Part shown: positions 1 through 11,900 of the stretch, in pieces
Numbering within the stretch: the first letter of the stretch is position 1
Layout of the letters: every line of letters starts with the position of its first letter
Assembly: GCA_028829895.1 (NCBI GenBank)
Contig: CM054184.1
Location: 28,159,701-28,223,700, forward strand
Reading direction: 5' to 3'
Origin: Sinotaia quadrata
Lineage: Eukaryota; Mollusca; Gastropoda; Architaenioglossa; Viviparidae
Length of the DNA stretch: 64,000 bases
Notes under the pieces: generated by a model
Told to the model about the DNA's origin: nothing
What the model saw: only the letters and a program-made list of their open reading frames with translations
The model's database searches: none
Position numbers and translations under genes: made by a program

Positions 1-3000
1 CGTAGGCACTGTCAGTCTTCTCTATGACCCCTAGATCTAGCATAGTCTTAATCTCACGTCTAACGTCATCTATCTTAGCGTGTGGCAACGGATACGGCTT
101 CAAACGTATCGGTTTGTTGTCAGTCAGCTTCAGTGAAAATTCTATTAAGTCTGTCAACCCTGGTTTGTCTGTCAGAGTAGATGAGAACTCATTAAGCAAT
201 TCATTCACTTCTTTTTTCTGTCTTTCTGTCAAGGCTTCATTTACCCTAACGTCTTTGACAGTTTCGTCCGTCTGTAGAGGACAGTTTGGTAAAGTACCAG
301 TGACGCAATCAGTATCCCCCTCGTCTTCTGTAACTATCGTCGCTACGACAAAATCAGCTTGAGTGGTTTGATCCTCACGGCTTATGTACTTTTTGAGTAG
401 GTTAACATGAAAGATTTTCTCTCTCTTTCCTGTCTGCACCTTATAGTTCAGTCCCCCTAGCTTGGCGGTAACTACAAAGGGCCCCTTCCATTTCATCTGA
501 AGTTTGTTATGTGCTTCAGGAAGCAACAGTAACACTTTGTCATTAACTTCAAATTCTCTAGGTTTGGTGTGTTTATTGTAATATTCTGCCTGTCTAGACT
601 GAGCTATCGTCAAGTTTTCCCGTGCTATCTTGCCTATAGTTTCAAGACGGTTTCTTAAGTCAGTGACGTATGTATAAGTTGTCTTAACTTCGTCATCTGT
701 CTTTTCATCAGTCCAAAGTGCCTTCAAAATCATCATCGGTCCGCGTACAGTACGTCCGTAAAGTAGCTCAAATGGTGAAAACCCGGTGGAAGATTGTGGC
801 ACCTCCCTATATGCAAATAGTAGGGCAGGGATGTATCTGTCCCAGTCTTTCGGTTTATCTGTGGCGAGCTTTTTAAGTGCTGTTTTTAATGTCCCATTGT
901 ATTTTTCAATCAGACCATTTGCCTGGGGGTGGTATGGTGTGCAAGTAAGATGTTTGATGGAAAGTGAACGATTTACTTCCTTCATTACGTTGCCTATGAA
1001 TTGACTCCCCTGATCCGTCAAAATTTCAGTAGGAATTCCAACACGACTCCAAAGACCGAAAAGGGCTTCGGCGACAGTTTCAGTATCAATATTTTTCAAT
1101 GGTACTGCGTCGGCGAATCTTGTTGCGTAATCAATAGTGGTCAGCACGTATCGATTACCTCTCGTTGATGTGGGTATTATAGGCCCAATCAAATCCAATG
1201 CTACGCGCTTGTAGGGTTCACTGATCAGTTCAGGCTCTCCTAACGGTGCGGGTCTGATTGAATTTTTAGACTGTGTTCTCTGGCATGTGTCGCAACTTAA
1301 CACGAATCTACGGATATCGGCAGTGATGTCCGGCCAATAAAACTCACTTGTAATACGACTAGTTGTTTTTTGTACACCCATGTGTGCACCAAAAAGACTC
1401 TCATGACCTAATCGTAATACGTCATTTCGTTTGGTTTGTGGAACGACTAATTGTTTCCGAAATTCGTCTCCCACTTTCGAATAGCGGTACAATAAACCCT
1501 TTTTCAGAATAATGCACGCTTTCTTATTCGAATCGTCAGTGTTGACGTCACTAACAAGTACAGCTTGTCTGCGTAACTTGTCTAGTGTTTCGTCCTCAGC
1601 TTGTAATATTTTAATCTCGCTAACTGTTGCTTTATCTACGGCTGGTGCGGCAGACATCGGTGCAGTTACAGATTTGTCTTTACTACTCGCTGCTCTGGTT
1701 ACAGCGTTAACCAGTGGTGGTTCAGTTGAAGTTTGTTTTTTGCACGGCAAAACATACTTGCAACCAAGGATCACGTCATGCGGTGAGTTTTCCATAACTG
1801 CCGCTTTGACTGTTCCTTCTACAAAGTCTGAAACAATCGAGACTTCAGCTACTGGTAAAATGTCTTGTTCGCCGTTTGCAAAGGTGACAGAGATTGTCTC
1901 CCCTGTGTAGTCGGTACGGTTAACTAATGATGCATTTACTATAGCGTCTAGCTCACACCCTGTATCAAGCAAAGCGATTGTATCGTGACCGTTTGCCTGT
2001 ACTGGTGTTCGATTCGATTTTTCCGTTTTAGGTGTATGACTTTCTACTGCGTAAACCTTAGCTGTTTTCTTTTCAGGACATGTTCGTGAAAAATGGCCAC
2101 TATCACCACAAGTGTAACATGCAAGATTCTTTTTATCTTTCTGTTTGTCGGACTTGTTTTTGGTGTCGGGTTTAGATGTTTTATCATCACGCTCACTATG
2201 TGCCTTCCCGTCATTTTTCTTATCCTTTCGAGTCTGCGGTTCGTTCGGTCGAGACTTGTTGTTCGCGTGTGCGTTCGAGAATTGAGAATGTGCGTCATCA
2301 AAGCGATCGGCGGCGTTGCCTATCTCCTCTAGCGTAGATTTTTCCCTTATTGCTAAGTGAATCAGTAGATCTGATTTGTATGACCCGAGAATATGGTCTT
2401 TTACCATTTCATCCCTAAGACCTGCGTACGTCTGTGGAGTTTCGGCTAGATCTATCCATCTTTGGAACAAGTCAGCTACGCGTCGTATGTACTGTGCGTG
2501 CGTCTCTGAACTGGCTTTCGTGGCCTGTTTAAACTTACGTCGGTATGTGTCGGCTGTGAGTTTGTAACGTTTCAATAATGCGGCCTTGACTGTGTCGTAA
2601 TTATCTGACTCAGAATCGCTAAGCTTATTGAACTCGTTTTTCGCACTGCCCTGCAATAATCCCGATAAATTTATCGCCCAATGTTCCGCTGGAATGTTTG
2701 TTGCTCTGGCTAACTTTTCAAACGTTTTTAAATACGCGTCTATTTGATCTTTGTTCTCATCAAATGGGACCATATTTATCTTTGGAATGATATTTTCAAT
2801 TCTACTGTGATTATTTCCATCGCTAGAATGCGAATCACCACTGCTTCTGCGATCACGGTTTGGATTTGTGAGTTCTAACTTCTTCACCTCTAATTCTAAC
2901 CGTTTTGTTTCGGCTGCAATGCGTTTGGCTTCCGTATCAGCTTCTATGCGTTTAGCCTCAGTTTCTAGCTTTTTAGCTTCAGTTTCGGCTAGTTTCTCAG

Positions 3001-3178
3001 CTTCTAACTTTTTCAGCTCGCGATTAGCTACACGTTCCTCTCTTTCTATCTCTTGTCTCTCTTTTTCCGCTTTTTCCGCTTTCTCTAGCTCAGTTTTAAT
3101 GTAGCTAGTCAGTTCGTCACCCTGGTATCCTATTAAGGAACCCTTCTTTTTCAGGTTTTCAATCTGCTCTAGATCCAT
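1..3178 (-). CDS. Gag-pol polyprotein of a Ty3/gypsy-class LTR retrotransposon, Gmr1-type domain order (5' part, runs off window)
   Basis: One frame is open from the ATG at 3178-3176 to the window edge (about 1059 codons) with no stop seen. The N-terminus (residues about 5-105) is Lys/Glu-rich with repeated KKLE/AETE patterns, a probable coiled coil, followed by a gag-like region. A CCHC zinc knuckle (CX2CX4HX4C) lies at residues 354-367. The aspartic protease motif LLDTG has its Asp at 405. The integrase HHCC finger is H592, H599, C629, C632, and the catalytic triad is D662, D722, E758 (D-X35-E). A GPF-type C-terminal module (KWKGPFVV) follows near residue 897. From about residue 1005 the frame enters the start of a gypsy reverse transcriptase (PGLTDLIEFSL, then PIRLKPYPLP and MLDLGVIEKTDSAY). 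Integrase therefore precedes RT in one continuous frame, as in Gmr1-type elements. The intact frame suggests a fairly recent insertion. RT catalytic residues and RNase H lie outside the window. Confidence 0.93.
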   Translation of the reverse strand, partial: MDLEQIENLKKKGSLIGYQGDELTSYIKTELEKAEKAEKERQEIEREERVANRELKKLEAEKLAETEAKKLETEAKRIEADTEAKRIAAETKRLELEVKKLELTNPNRDRRSSGDSHSSDGNNHSRIENIIPKINMVPFDENKDQIDAYLKTFEKLARATNIPAEHWAINLSGLLQGSAKNEFNKLSDSESDNYDTVKAALLKRYKLTADTYRRKFKQATKASSETHAQYIRRVADLFQRWIDLAETPQTYAGLRDEMVKDHILGSYKSDLLIHLAIREKSTLEEIGNAADRFDDAHSQFSNAHANNKSRPNEPQTRKDKKNDGKAHSERDDKTSKPDTKNKSDKQKDKKNLACYTCGDSGHFSRTCPEKKTAKVYAVESHTPKTEKSNRTPVQANGHDTIALLDTGCELDAIVNASLVNRTDYTGETISVTFANGEQDILPVAEVSIVSDFVEGTVKAAVMENSPHDVILGCKYVLPCKKQTSTEPPLVNAVTRAASSKDKSVTAPMSAAPAVDKATVSEIKILQAEDETLDKLRRQAVLVSDVNTDDSNKKACIILKKGLLYRYSKVGDEFRKQLVVPQTKRNDVLRLGHESLFGAHMGVQKTTSRITSEFYWPDITADIRRFVLSCDTCQRTQSKNSIRPAPLGEPELISEPYKRVALDLIGPIIPTSTRGNRYVLTTIDYATRFADAVPLKNIDTETVAEALFGLWSRVGIPTEILTDQGSQFIGNVMKEVNRSLSIKHLTCTPYHPQANGLIEKYNGTLKTALKKLATDKPKDWDRYIPALLFAYREVPQSSTGFSPFELLYGRTVRGPMMILKALWTDEKTDDEVKTTYTYVTDLRNRLETIGKIARENLTIAQSRQAEYYNKHTKPREFEVNDKVLLLLPEAHNKLQMKWKGPFVVTAKLGGLNYKVQTGKREKIFHVNLLKKYISREDQTTQADFVVATIVTEDEGDTDCVTGTLPNCPLQTDETVKDVRVNEALTERQKKEVNELLNEFSSTLTDKPGLTDLIEFSLKLTDNKPIRLKPYPLPHAKIDDVRREIKTMLDLGVIEKTDSAY

Positions 3179-3797
3179 TTTACTGTCTTAGCGCTCTGGC
3201 TACAATAAGAATGTATCTCGTGAATTGTGTGTTTTAACCGTCGGCGATAACTCCGCTTATCCCGAAAATAACTTTTAGGCTACAACCTTACAAAAATTAT
3301 TTAATTTACTCAGAACACCTTCCGAAATAAATTACGCGTTAACTCTTTACACGTTTCACCTGCTTGTCACAGTGTCCGCTGTTCCAAGACTTCCGTAATG
3401 TCACGGCTCCTACCATACAACATTACACATTATATCTAGCACCCTAAATATATTAGTCCGAAGTCTGTTACTACCGATAACTCTCCTAGCTGGCGGTATA
3501 ACCTTCGACTCCTCACAATGAAGTACTCAGTAACACAATACTAAATAAATCATTCAATAGCTAACATGACATATTTAACTACGCTTAAATATATCAACAT
3601 TAACTAACATGCACGCTACTCTGCAAAAGAATACATGCACATGTCACAACAAAAGCAAAGAAAATCAGTGATACAAAAATCAAAAGAACAATTGGCAATT
3701 CTGTTCGTTCGTTCGTTTCTAGGTTATGATGCGCCCTATGTATAAAAATGTTACAATTTACAATTTAATACATATCAATCCCGCGACGACCCACACT
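3179..3797 (-). other. Retroelement leader between LTR and gag
   Basis: About 620 bp of AT-rich non-coding sequence lies between the inner LTR edge and the gag start. No long frame was seen. Its position is that of the 5' untranslated leader, carrying the primer-binding and presumably packaging region. Confidence 0.6.
3780..3793 (-). other. Candidate tRNA primer-binding site
   Basis: In element orientation, four bases after the LTR end (GTAACA), the sequence reads TGGGTCGTCGCGGG. It starts with TGG as expected for complementarity to a tRNA CCA end. I could not match it to a specific tRNA, so this is positional inference. Confidence 0.35.
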
Positions 3798-5347
3798 TGT
3801 TACGTTTCCAGTATTTATTTAAAGACCCTGCTTAGAATAATTAAAAGACTTTAAATATAATTAATTCTTCCTCTCATATTCTACGCAGACTGGTTGCTCA
3901 ATTTATTATCTGACTAATTAAAAGTGCGTCTTGTAGTTCAGACGACAAATTTACAGACTAATAAACTGCGAACTTTTAGCTAGATTTGAAAACAGTTAAA
4001 TCCCTCTAAATTAATATGCACTCGTCATCAATCTTTCTGCTCATCCGCCCCCATTCAAATCTAAGAATTAATCTAATTGGTCTATTGTGCATAGAAATCA
4101 ACTACTAAGAGGTTTTAACAAAGAAAATAAGATTTAATAAAGTTTAACAAATTAACAATAAATCGAATGCAACGCGAATAGTCTTCACTCTGTCTTTACG
4201 CGCCTATGCCTGATTTTTGTCAATCTAAATTGCCAGAAAAGTGTTCCTTTGAGATCTGTACACTTGATTTTGCACTTAGCTCTATTCTTGTATCCTTGGT
4301 CTCAACACTCAGTCATGCCGGTTCGTTCCCTCAGTCCCCCTTTAACGACACACGTGGTGCATAAGGAATGATGTCCCTTTGTTAGTGGCTAGGAACTGGA
4401 ATTTTTGCAGCATGGCCCTCAGAGTGGATTTCGACACGCTTACACCAATAAGCTAATGCAGGTGAGGCATGGGTGAACATGAACCATGAGCCGACCTGTG
4501 GATGCAACGTGTTTGGATATAATTCTCAACCTAACAGGTCCTACCTAGGCATGGCTCAATTAAATGCGCTGAACAAAGAGTTTCGACCTCGCGTCGCTTA
4601 CAATTAGATTTAGAAAAAATATAATCGTCTCACATGTGTTCCATTTAACAGTCATGACGTATGAAGCAATAAAATAGATACAACGTTAAATTAATGTTCA
4701 TACAAGGGGTAATTCAAGCCGACAGAGCGCTTCACAATTTACAATTTAAATTACACGCAATAATTGAGTTACATGAAGAATTCATCTCGAGCGCAGCATT
4801 CTGGCTCTTAGTGAATTAAAACAATATAAATTAAAGTACAGAAATGGAAAAATGGTTACAATAAATTTATATTCCGTAACATATAGGTTTTCAGCTATTT
4901 CTCTGAACCATGCTCAAGTGTATATGGAAATCATATAATACATAGCACAAATACATACTTAAACAATACATAGGCAAATACTATTAAATAAAATGATACC
5001 TTTTGAGAGAAGTCGAAGGGTACCTTGATTCTCTATGGCGTCGGCTGCCTCTCACGACCCGAGTAAGCTGATGGAATTAGCTAAAATGTGCTCGAAGTGA
5101 GGGAGCGGAAGCGTGTGGGTACATATATAGAAAGGTATATTGCGTATCACGTGACTGTTCGCAAAGCATGTGGTTGGTTCGAGAACTGGACAATGGTCCT
5201 AAAGTTACATAACATCTTGACCTGTTCTAGAAGCGCCTAGAAAAAGGAAGCTTTGAACAAAGGGGTCAAGGGTTTCAAATATTCGAATTTGAAGTAAACA
5301 AGGCTAAGTGGGTCATCAGGTCGGACATTTTTATCAGACTTGTGACA
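3798..5347 (-). mobile_element. 5' LTR of the gypsy-class element (outer boundary tentative)
   Basis: The inner edge is well supported. On the plus strand the LTR starts TGTTACGTTTCC at 3798, and a diverged copy starts at 63696 (TGTTACATTCCCC) with unrelated sequence to its left, so homology begins exactly at TGTTAC. The outer edge is placed at GTGACA (5342-5347), which pairs with TGTTAC as a 5/6 inverted terminal repeat. In element orientation the LTR would begin TGTCACAAG. It holds a TATA box about 220 bp in and an AATAAA near its 3' end (about 3816-3823). An alternative outer edge is GTAACA at 4876-4881, a perfect 6-bp inverted repeat, but that would leave the TATA box outside. A target-site duplication cannot be tested because the other LTR is off the window. 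Confidence 0.65.
5121..5130 (-). promoter_or_regulatory. LTR TATA-like box
   Basis: The minus strand reads CTATATATGT. It is followed downstream by a GC-richer stretch (about 5040-5118) like a transcription start region. This is the only promoter-like element recognised in the LTR. Confidence 0.4.
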
Positions 5348-5790
5348 ATATTATACCCTTCTTATTACTAAAATTAAATGCTGGAGTTTTTATTACATTT
5401 TATACTGTACTATTGTTAAATTGTTAACTAGCTTTAGTAATATTATATTAAATCATTTTCTGTTAAAATCATATCGTGAACTTTTGTTACATTATATGTT
5501 GAAGTAAAATTGAAGGTTGTACCTTTACTGAAGAAAAAGGGAGGTCTGTCTGAAGTATGCTGATTTGAATGTTTGTCTAAAGCATGCAAGTGATCCACAA
5601 TAACAATGTGTATTAATAACTGTTATATAAATGTATGAACAGGCAAAGTTTAAAAATCAATTTAAAAAATAAAATACAATAATATGCTTAGTAGCTTAAA
5701 TGCTTGTAATATGTATACTATTGCCTTTTATAGAACTACTATAAAGCACAGTGATTTTCAATAAACTTTTGATATTTTTCAAGAACTCAC
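5348..5790 (-). other. DHDH intron, AT-rich flank of the retroelement
   Basis: AT-rich non-coding sequence between the proposed LTR outer edge and DHDH exon 5. I looked on the minus strand for the next DHDH exon (expected to encode a WCPT-like motif) and did not find it. Confidence 0.5.
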
Positions 5791-5918
5791 CATAAGATTT
5801 CCATTTGAGCCATTGATTGTTAGAATGTTGCTATCAGGACAACCATCCACACTGTAGCACAACAGAGCCATTGCACCACCTTTATAATGCAGTAACAGTG
5901 CTCCACCTGTGTCTACTC
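5791..5918 (-). CDS. DHDH: DHDH exon 5
   Basis: Acceptor TTTGTAG|GAG, 128 nt, donor ATG|GTGAGT. It encodes [14 protein letters not shown] through NGSNGNLM (residues about 206-248), matching the family segment with VLLQY and VSGTKG. The open frame continues upstream of the acceptor to 6039, but that part is tandemly repeated intron. Confidence 0.9.
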
Positions 5919-8900
5919 CTACAAACACCAATGACAAAATACAATACAGTGCTCTCCCTTCCTCGTGTCTACTTCTACAAATACCACAAAATAGAATAAA
6001 GATATCCCCCCTCCTTGCGTATATTACTATAAACACCAATGAGAAAGTGTTCTAACTCGTACAACACCTATGAAAAACGTACCAAACAGCTCCCCACTGT
6101 GTTTAATACTAAGATTAATGAAAAATAAAACAGCCCCCCACCCCTGTTCTATATAAACATCGATGACAAATTGAAGCAGAAGTGCAATTCCTCTACGTTG
6201 TGTCTAGTATAAACATCAATGACAAATAAATCTACACGACCACCCCCGTGTCTACTACCAATGACAAATTAATTAAAAGTGCCCCCCCATATCTATAAAT
6301 CCCAAGCCTATTATAAACATCAATGACAAATAAAGTAAAAGTGCCTCCCCCCTCCCTTATCTATAATCTCTCCTTGTCTACTGTAAACAACAATGTCAAA
6401 TAAAGTGAAAATGCCCTTCCCATGTCTATACCCCCCCCCCCCCCCCCCCCCGTGTCTACTCCTCTAAACATCATCGACCAAAAAAGAAAAAACGTGCTTT
6501 CTCTCTTCACAGCCCCTCCCCCCCCCTTCACTGTTTACTCCTCTAAACAGTGATGACCTAATTTAGAAAACGTACGCACTCTTCACCCACCCTTCATGTC
6601 TACTAGACTAAATTTAGAAAATTTCTTTCTGTAATCTGCATTCCTCCATTCACATCGTTTGGCTTATGAATGCTACTCTCACTGTTTCCTAGAAAATAAC
6701 TTAATCCAAAGCCAGAAAAGATGCTCATATTAAGACAGCTAATTTTTTTTATAAGAACCGATTTTAAAACACCACTTCAGCATTCAATAATACATTGAAC
6801 ATGGAGGGACTACTCTTTTCAGATCTGTTGTAGTTGCCTTTCTTGGGATACAATAGTCAAAGTAGACCTCAGGCAATATTTAATTAAGATCTCTAGTGCT
6901 AATCATTTACATCATTACTCGATCGTTATTTAGCTGAGACACCAAACCATAGTTAGTACACATTTGAAACTTTATTTTAGTTCAGACTTAAATTTAGTTG
7001 CTATAAGTTTTTGTTTTTTTTAATTAAGACAGACCTTACATATTCATTGGTTTTATCTCAAATAGTATATAATTAGTAGATTTCAAAGTTTACTTAGTTA
7101 AGAGAGATCTAAAACTTTATTTAGTTCGTATAGATTACAGGCTTTATTTTGTTGACAGAATTGAGGCTAAACTTTATTTAGTTAAGACATATCTGAAGTG
7201 AAATTTAGTATTTTAGTAAGACAGAACTCAAGTAATAATTAGTCAATTCATGTCTCAAACTTTATTTAGTTATGACATATCTCAAGCTAAATTTAGTTAG
7301 TATTTGAGTGAGACGGAGTTCAAACAATAATTAGTCAAGTCATATCTCAAACTTTATTTAGTTAAGACACATTTCAAGCAATCATTAAAGAGTAAAATTA
7401 ATAAGCTGTGATAGGTTGAAACATTAGTTGTGATTGATCTAAAAATTTATTTAGTTACACATATCTCAAGCTTTATGTAGTTACACATCTCAAACTTGAT
7501 TTAGGCAGGACTTTTCTTAAGCTTAATTTCATTACATAGATCTGAACATTTTATTTAGAGAATTCTCAAGATTTATTTAGCTATAATCATGTCAATCTTT
7601 ATGTAATAAGATTACATAAAAGGATTTCAGTAAGGCGCAATGGTTCTGTTGAAAGAATAAGTTGCAAAATTTTTATTTAAATAATAAAGAAAAACACATT
7701 ATGCTTGATTATTGTAAATTTTCATATGCCATGCCCATCCACACATCACCTTCTTCATTCAAATTTCCCATGGCGACTGTCTTCTCGGGCTGTTCCTTGA
7801 ATATCATATTGGCATACTGAACTGGGTAACACCCAATATCCATCAGACCACCTCCACCTAGCTCTTTCTGGAGCAAGCGGGGCACATCAGGGGCCGAAAT
7901 GCAAAACTGAACCCGTAGAAAATTGATTCTTCCCAGGGTGCCAGACCTGAGCACTTCCTGCATGGCGTGAACTGCCGGGAAAAATCGGGTCCAGAAAGCC
8001 TGGTAATAGACACATTCCAGTATCTATAGGCACACAGCTTCCATATTTTACCATTTGCTTTTACAAGTAACTATAGCAACACACAAGTTCTCCTGTACAT
8101 TCATCAGATTTCGAAGAGTTGTGGCAACACTCTTCTTCCATATCTTACCGAAGTTCTTCCATACCCTTTTTCTTTTAAATACAGAGTAATGAGCTTGATT
8201 CCAAATTAGTTCCAATACTGATCTCTTTCTTTAGTAATGAACGGTTTGGGAATATTTTTTGTTGTTGGTGTTTTTTTTTTTAATAACAATTCATAAAATA
8301 GGTCATCGCCCAAGAAAGGAATAAATATATGGTCATACAGAACCATTTACTTAGGAAGCTATTCTTGAATCATAACAATAGCATTGCATTTTTAAAAAAG
8401 TAATAAAGTATTACAATGTTTATATAAAATAATTAAGTATTACAATGTTTATATAAAATAATTACGTATTACAATGTTTATATAAAACAATTATTACAAT
8501 GTTTATATAAAATAATTAAGTATTAAATGTTTATATAAAATAATTAAGTATTACAATGTTTATATAAAACCAAAACTTAACAGAAGTGGAATCCAGGATT
8601 TCCAGCATCAACACTCATTCGTTTGTCTCTGTTTTTCTAAATCTCTTCTGTCTCTTTCTCTCTATCTTTTTCTATCTCTTTCGATTGTCTTGTCCCTTTT
8701 TTTTGCCTCTGTCCCTCTCTGTCTCTTTCTATTTCTGTCTTTACCTCTTTCTTCTGTGTCTGTCTCTTTCTTCTTTCTATTTCTGTAACTCTTTCTTCTG
8801 TGTCTGCCTCTGTCTTTTTTCTCTCTATTTCTGTCTCTATCTCTTTCTTCTGTCTGTGTCTGCCTCTGTCTCTTTCTTCTCTCTATTTCTATCTCTACCT

Positions 8901-11900
8901 CTTTCTTCTGTGTCTGTCTCTATACTTTCCATAAATACATTAGCACACCATGCCAGCTGTAAGCGCCACAGTTAAAATGTAAATGATGTACCCACAAAAC
9001 ACAATGATTTAAAGACAATAAGATACACTGACAAACCATGCCAAGCTGCAAGGTCAAGTCAAAACGAGGTCCCCAAAATAACAAGGATGACATACCTCCA
9101 TAAAAAAGAGATTTTTCTCTTTGGCCTTTGTAACAAGTTCCTTACTTTCTTGCAAAGTAAGTGTCAGCGGTTTCTCACACAAAACGTGTTTTCCACATTC
9201 CAGAAACAACATGCAGGCAGCATAGTGCACAGAGGAGATAGTTCCCACATACACGATTTCTGAAAGTTAACCAATCCAAATTGAGATCAAATCATTTAAA
9301 ACTTAAGTACAATTTTCAATTACATTAAAAAATTTTTTTAATGAATAATCTCTTTCACACAGAGACACACACCTACACAAAAGTATCAAACAAACAAACA
9401 AAAACAGGACAAAACAGGAAAAAATTAGACATCTCCCAAACACCTATTAAATAATCTAACGGAACTAATCCACATTCTGTTATAACATTAAGGATTGTCA
9501 CGATGTTGCATGGTAAAAATAAAACTAAATAACCAGTGCTGTCTCTTGTACTGCTATAGGTGTTGATAATAACACCTCATCTTTAATGGTTGACGACATT
9601 TGAACACACTGTTTAGGTTTTCAGTTAAAATTATTCACATCATGAGGTAATAAAATATATTAAATGATTGCATAACCATTTCCCAACACACATTCAAGAT
9701 GTGTGGTATGGGTTTGTAATCAGCCCAACAGCACTTTGTAATAGTTCAATTTAACGACCAATTTAACGTTTTGCATTACACAAAACCATTATCTCGTTTC
9801 CTATGTGTGGTTTACTTAACCAACAAAAAAAAAGATGAGGTCAGAGTAAGATCGTATTACTGCACAATAAATGAGAGAGAGAAAGAGCATGAGAGAAAGA
9901 GAGAGAGAATAAAAGAAAGAATGAGAAAGAAAGAGAGAGAATAAGAGAGACAGAGCATGAGAGAAAGAGAATGAAAGAAAGAATGAGAGAGAGAGAGAGA
10001 GAGAGAGCACAACCTGGGAGTCTTAAGACAGAAAAAGTAAATGAAAATGTGAGTGATGCAAGCATTTCAGGTTTCCTTCAGATATGTACTGAGTGATTAG
10101 ATAGCTATGAGTCAAGTCAGGCACAAACATCTAAGCAAGTAAGAGAGTCACAGTCACATAAGAGTATAAAGAAGTCAAAGAGTCACGAAAGAATATAAAG
10201 GAGACACAAGAGCCACAGACAGTCACATAAGAGTGTAATGAAGTCACAGTCACATAAGAGTGTAAAGGAATCACAGAATCACGTAAGACTAAGAGTATAA
10301 AGGAGACACAAGAAGCACAGAGTCACGTAAGAGTGTAAAGAAGTCACAGACAGACATGTAAGAGAGTAAGGTAGACACAAGAGCCTCAGACAAGCATGTA
10401 CAAGAGTAAAAGAGTCACTGACAAGCACGTAAATATATACATGAGACAGAAGAGCCATAAACAGGCAGGAAATAGGTAAAAGGAGTCACAAATAGGTATG
10501 TAAGAGTGTAAAGGAGTCACAGATAGGTATGTAAGAGTGTAAAGGGGTCATAGACAGGCACATAAGTGTGTAAAGGAGTCACAGATAGGTATGTAAGAGT
10601 GTAAAGGGGTCACAGACAGGCAGGTAAGAGTGAAAAGGAGTCACAGATAGGTATGTAAGAGTGTAAAGGAGTCACATATAGGTACGTAATAGTGTAAAGG
10701 AGTCACAAATATGTTTGTAATAGCGTAAAGAAGTCAGAGACTATTAATATTGATTTAAAATAATATGAATTGATTTCATTTGAGAAATTCTTTTCAAAAC
10801 TTATTTCAACTATATAAATACAGGTTTTAATTCTTAAATGATCTTGTTGCTATTTGTTATCATAAAATCATTTCTATATAATCATATTCATTGTTCATTT
10901 GATTAAATATTGTGCAATAGTCCCTTGTGATGACTAATGTTTAAAAATCTCATGTGACTTACTAGTGTGCAATAATCCCCTGTGACCGACTAATGTGCAA
11001 TAATCCCATTCAGATAAATACTGTACAATAATCCCACATGACTAAATAATATGCAATAATCGCAAATATTGTGCAACAATCCAATGTGACTAACTATTGT
11101 ACAATAATCCCCTGTTACTAACTACTGTACAACAATCCCATGTTACTAAATACTGTGTAATGATCTCATGACTGAATAGTGCAAATAATCCCCTGTGACT
11201 GAATACTTTTTTGCAATAATCCTATGCACTCAATACTGCAATAATTCACATGACTGAATAGTGTGCAATAATCCCATGTGACTGAATAGTGTGCAATAAT
11301 CCCATGTGACAGAATAGTGCACAATAATCCCAATATGACTGAATACTGTGCAATAGTTCCATGTGACTTAATACTATGCAATAATCCCATATGACTGATT
11401 AGTGTGCAGTAATTCCATTTGACAGATTAGTGTGCAATAATCCCATGTGACTTATTCATGTGTAATAATTCCATGTGACTGAATAGTGCACAATAATCCT
11501 ATTTGACTGAATACTGAGCAATAATCCTATGCATTGTTCATGTGACTGAATACTGTACAATATTCCTATGATTTGTTCATATGACTAAATACTGTACAAT
11601 ATTCCTATACATTATTCATGTGACTAAATACTGTGTAATAATCCTATGCATTGTTCATATGACACAAAATTGTTCAGTACTCTTGTCTACTTGTCTTATA
11701 ATATTGTCTACTTTGTGTAAAAGAAAATTGTGTAATAATGTCTGTACATTTTCTGTGCAGTAATTCATAATATTTAATTATTGTAACAGAATAGTATGCA
11801 TTAATGTCAGTGTAATGTTCTTGTAATAGAATAGTTAAAAATAATCGATGTGCATTGTTTTGTCAAAGAATAACACGCAATAATGGTTGTGCATTGTTCT

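Noticed and set aside
24..3104. Several plus-strand frames at the left end
   Set aside because: They are antisense shadows of the continuous minus-strand gag-pol frame.
3771..3793. tRNA-like 3' end on the plus strand (TCAATCCCGCGACGACCCA)
   Set aside because: No matching 5' half or cloverleaf was seen. It is better explained as the complement of a retroelement primer-binding site.
4876..4881. GTAACA as the outer LTR boundary (perfect inverted match to TGTTAC)
   Set aside because: Kept only as an alternative, because it would exclude the TATA-like promoter at 5121-5130. Comparison with the 3' LTR left of the window would decide.
5919..6039. Upstream extension of the open frame of DHDH exon 5
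   Set aside because: It lies beyond a good acceptor whose use restores the phase and family alignment with exon 4, and it is part of the tandem intron repeat.
7709..7749. Continuation of DHDH exon 4 to a stop near 7711 as a truncated terminal exon
   Set aside because: The donor GAAG|GTGATG and the exact phase and homology continuation into 5918-5791 show this is intron read-through.
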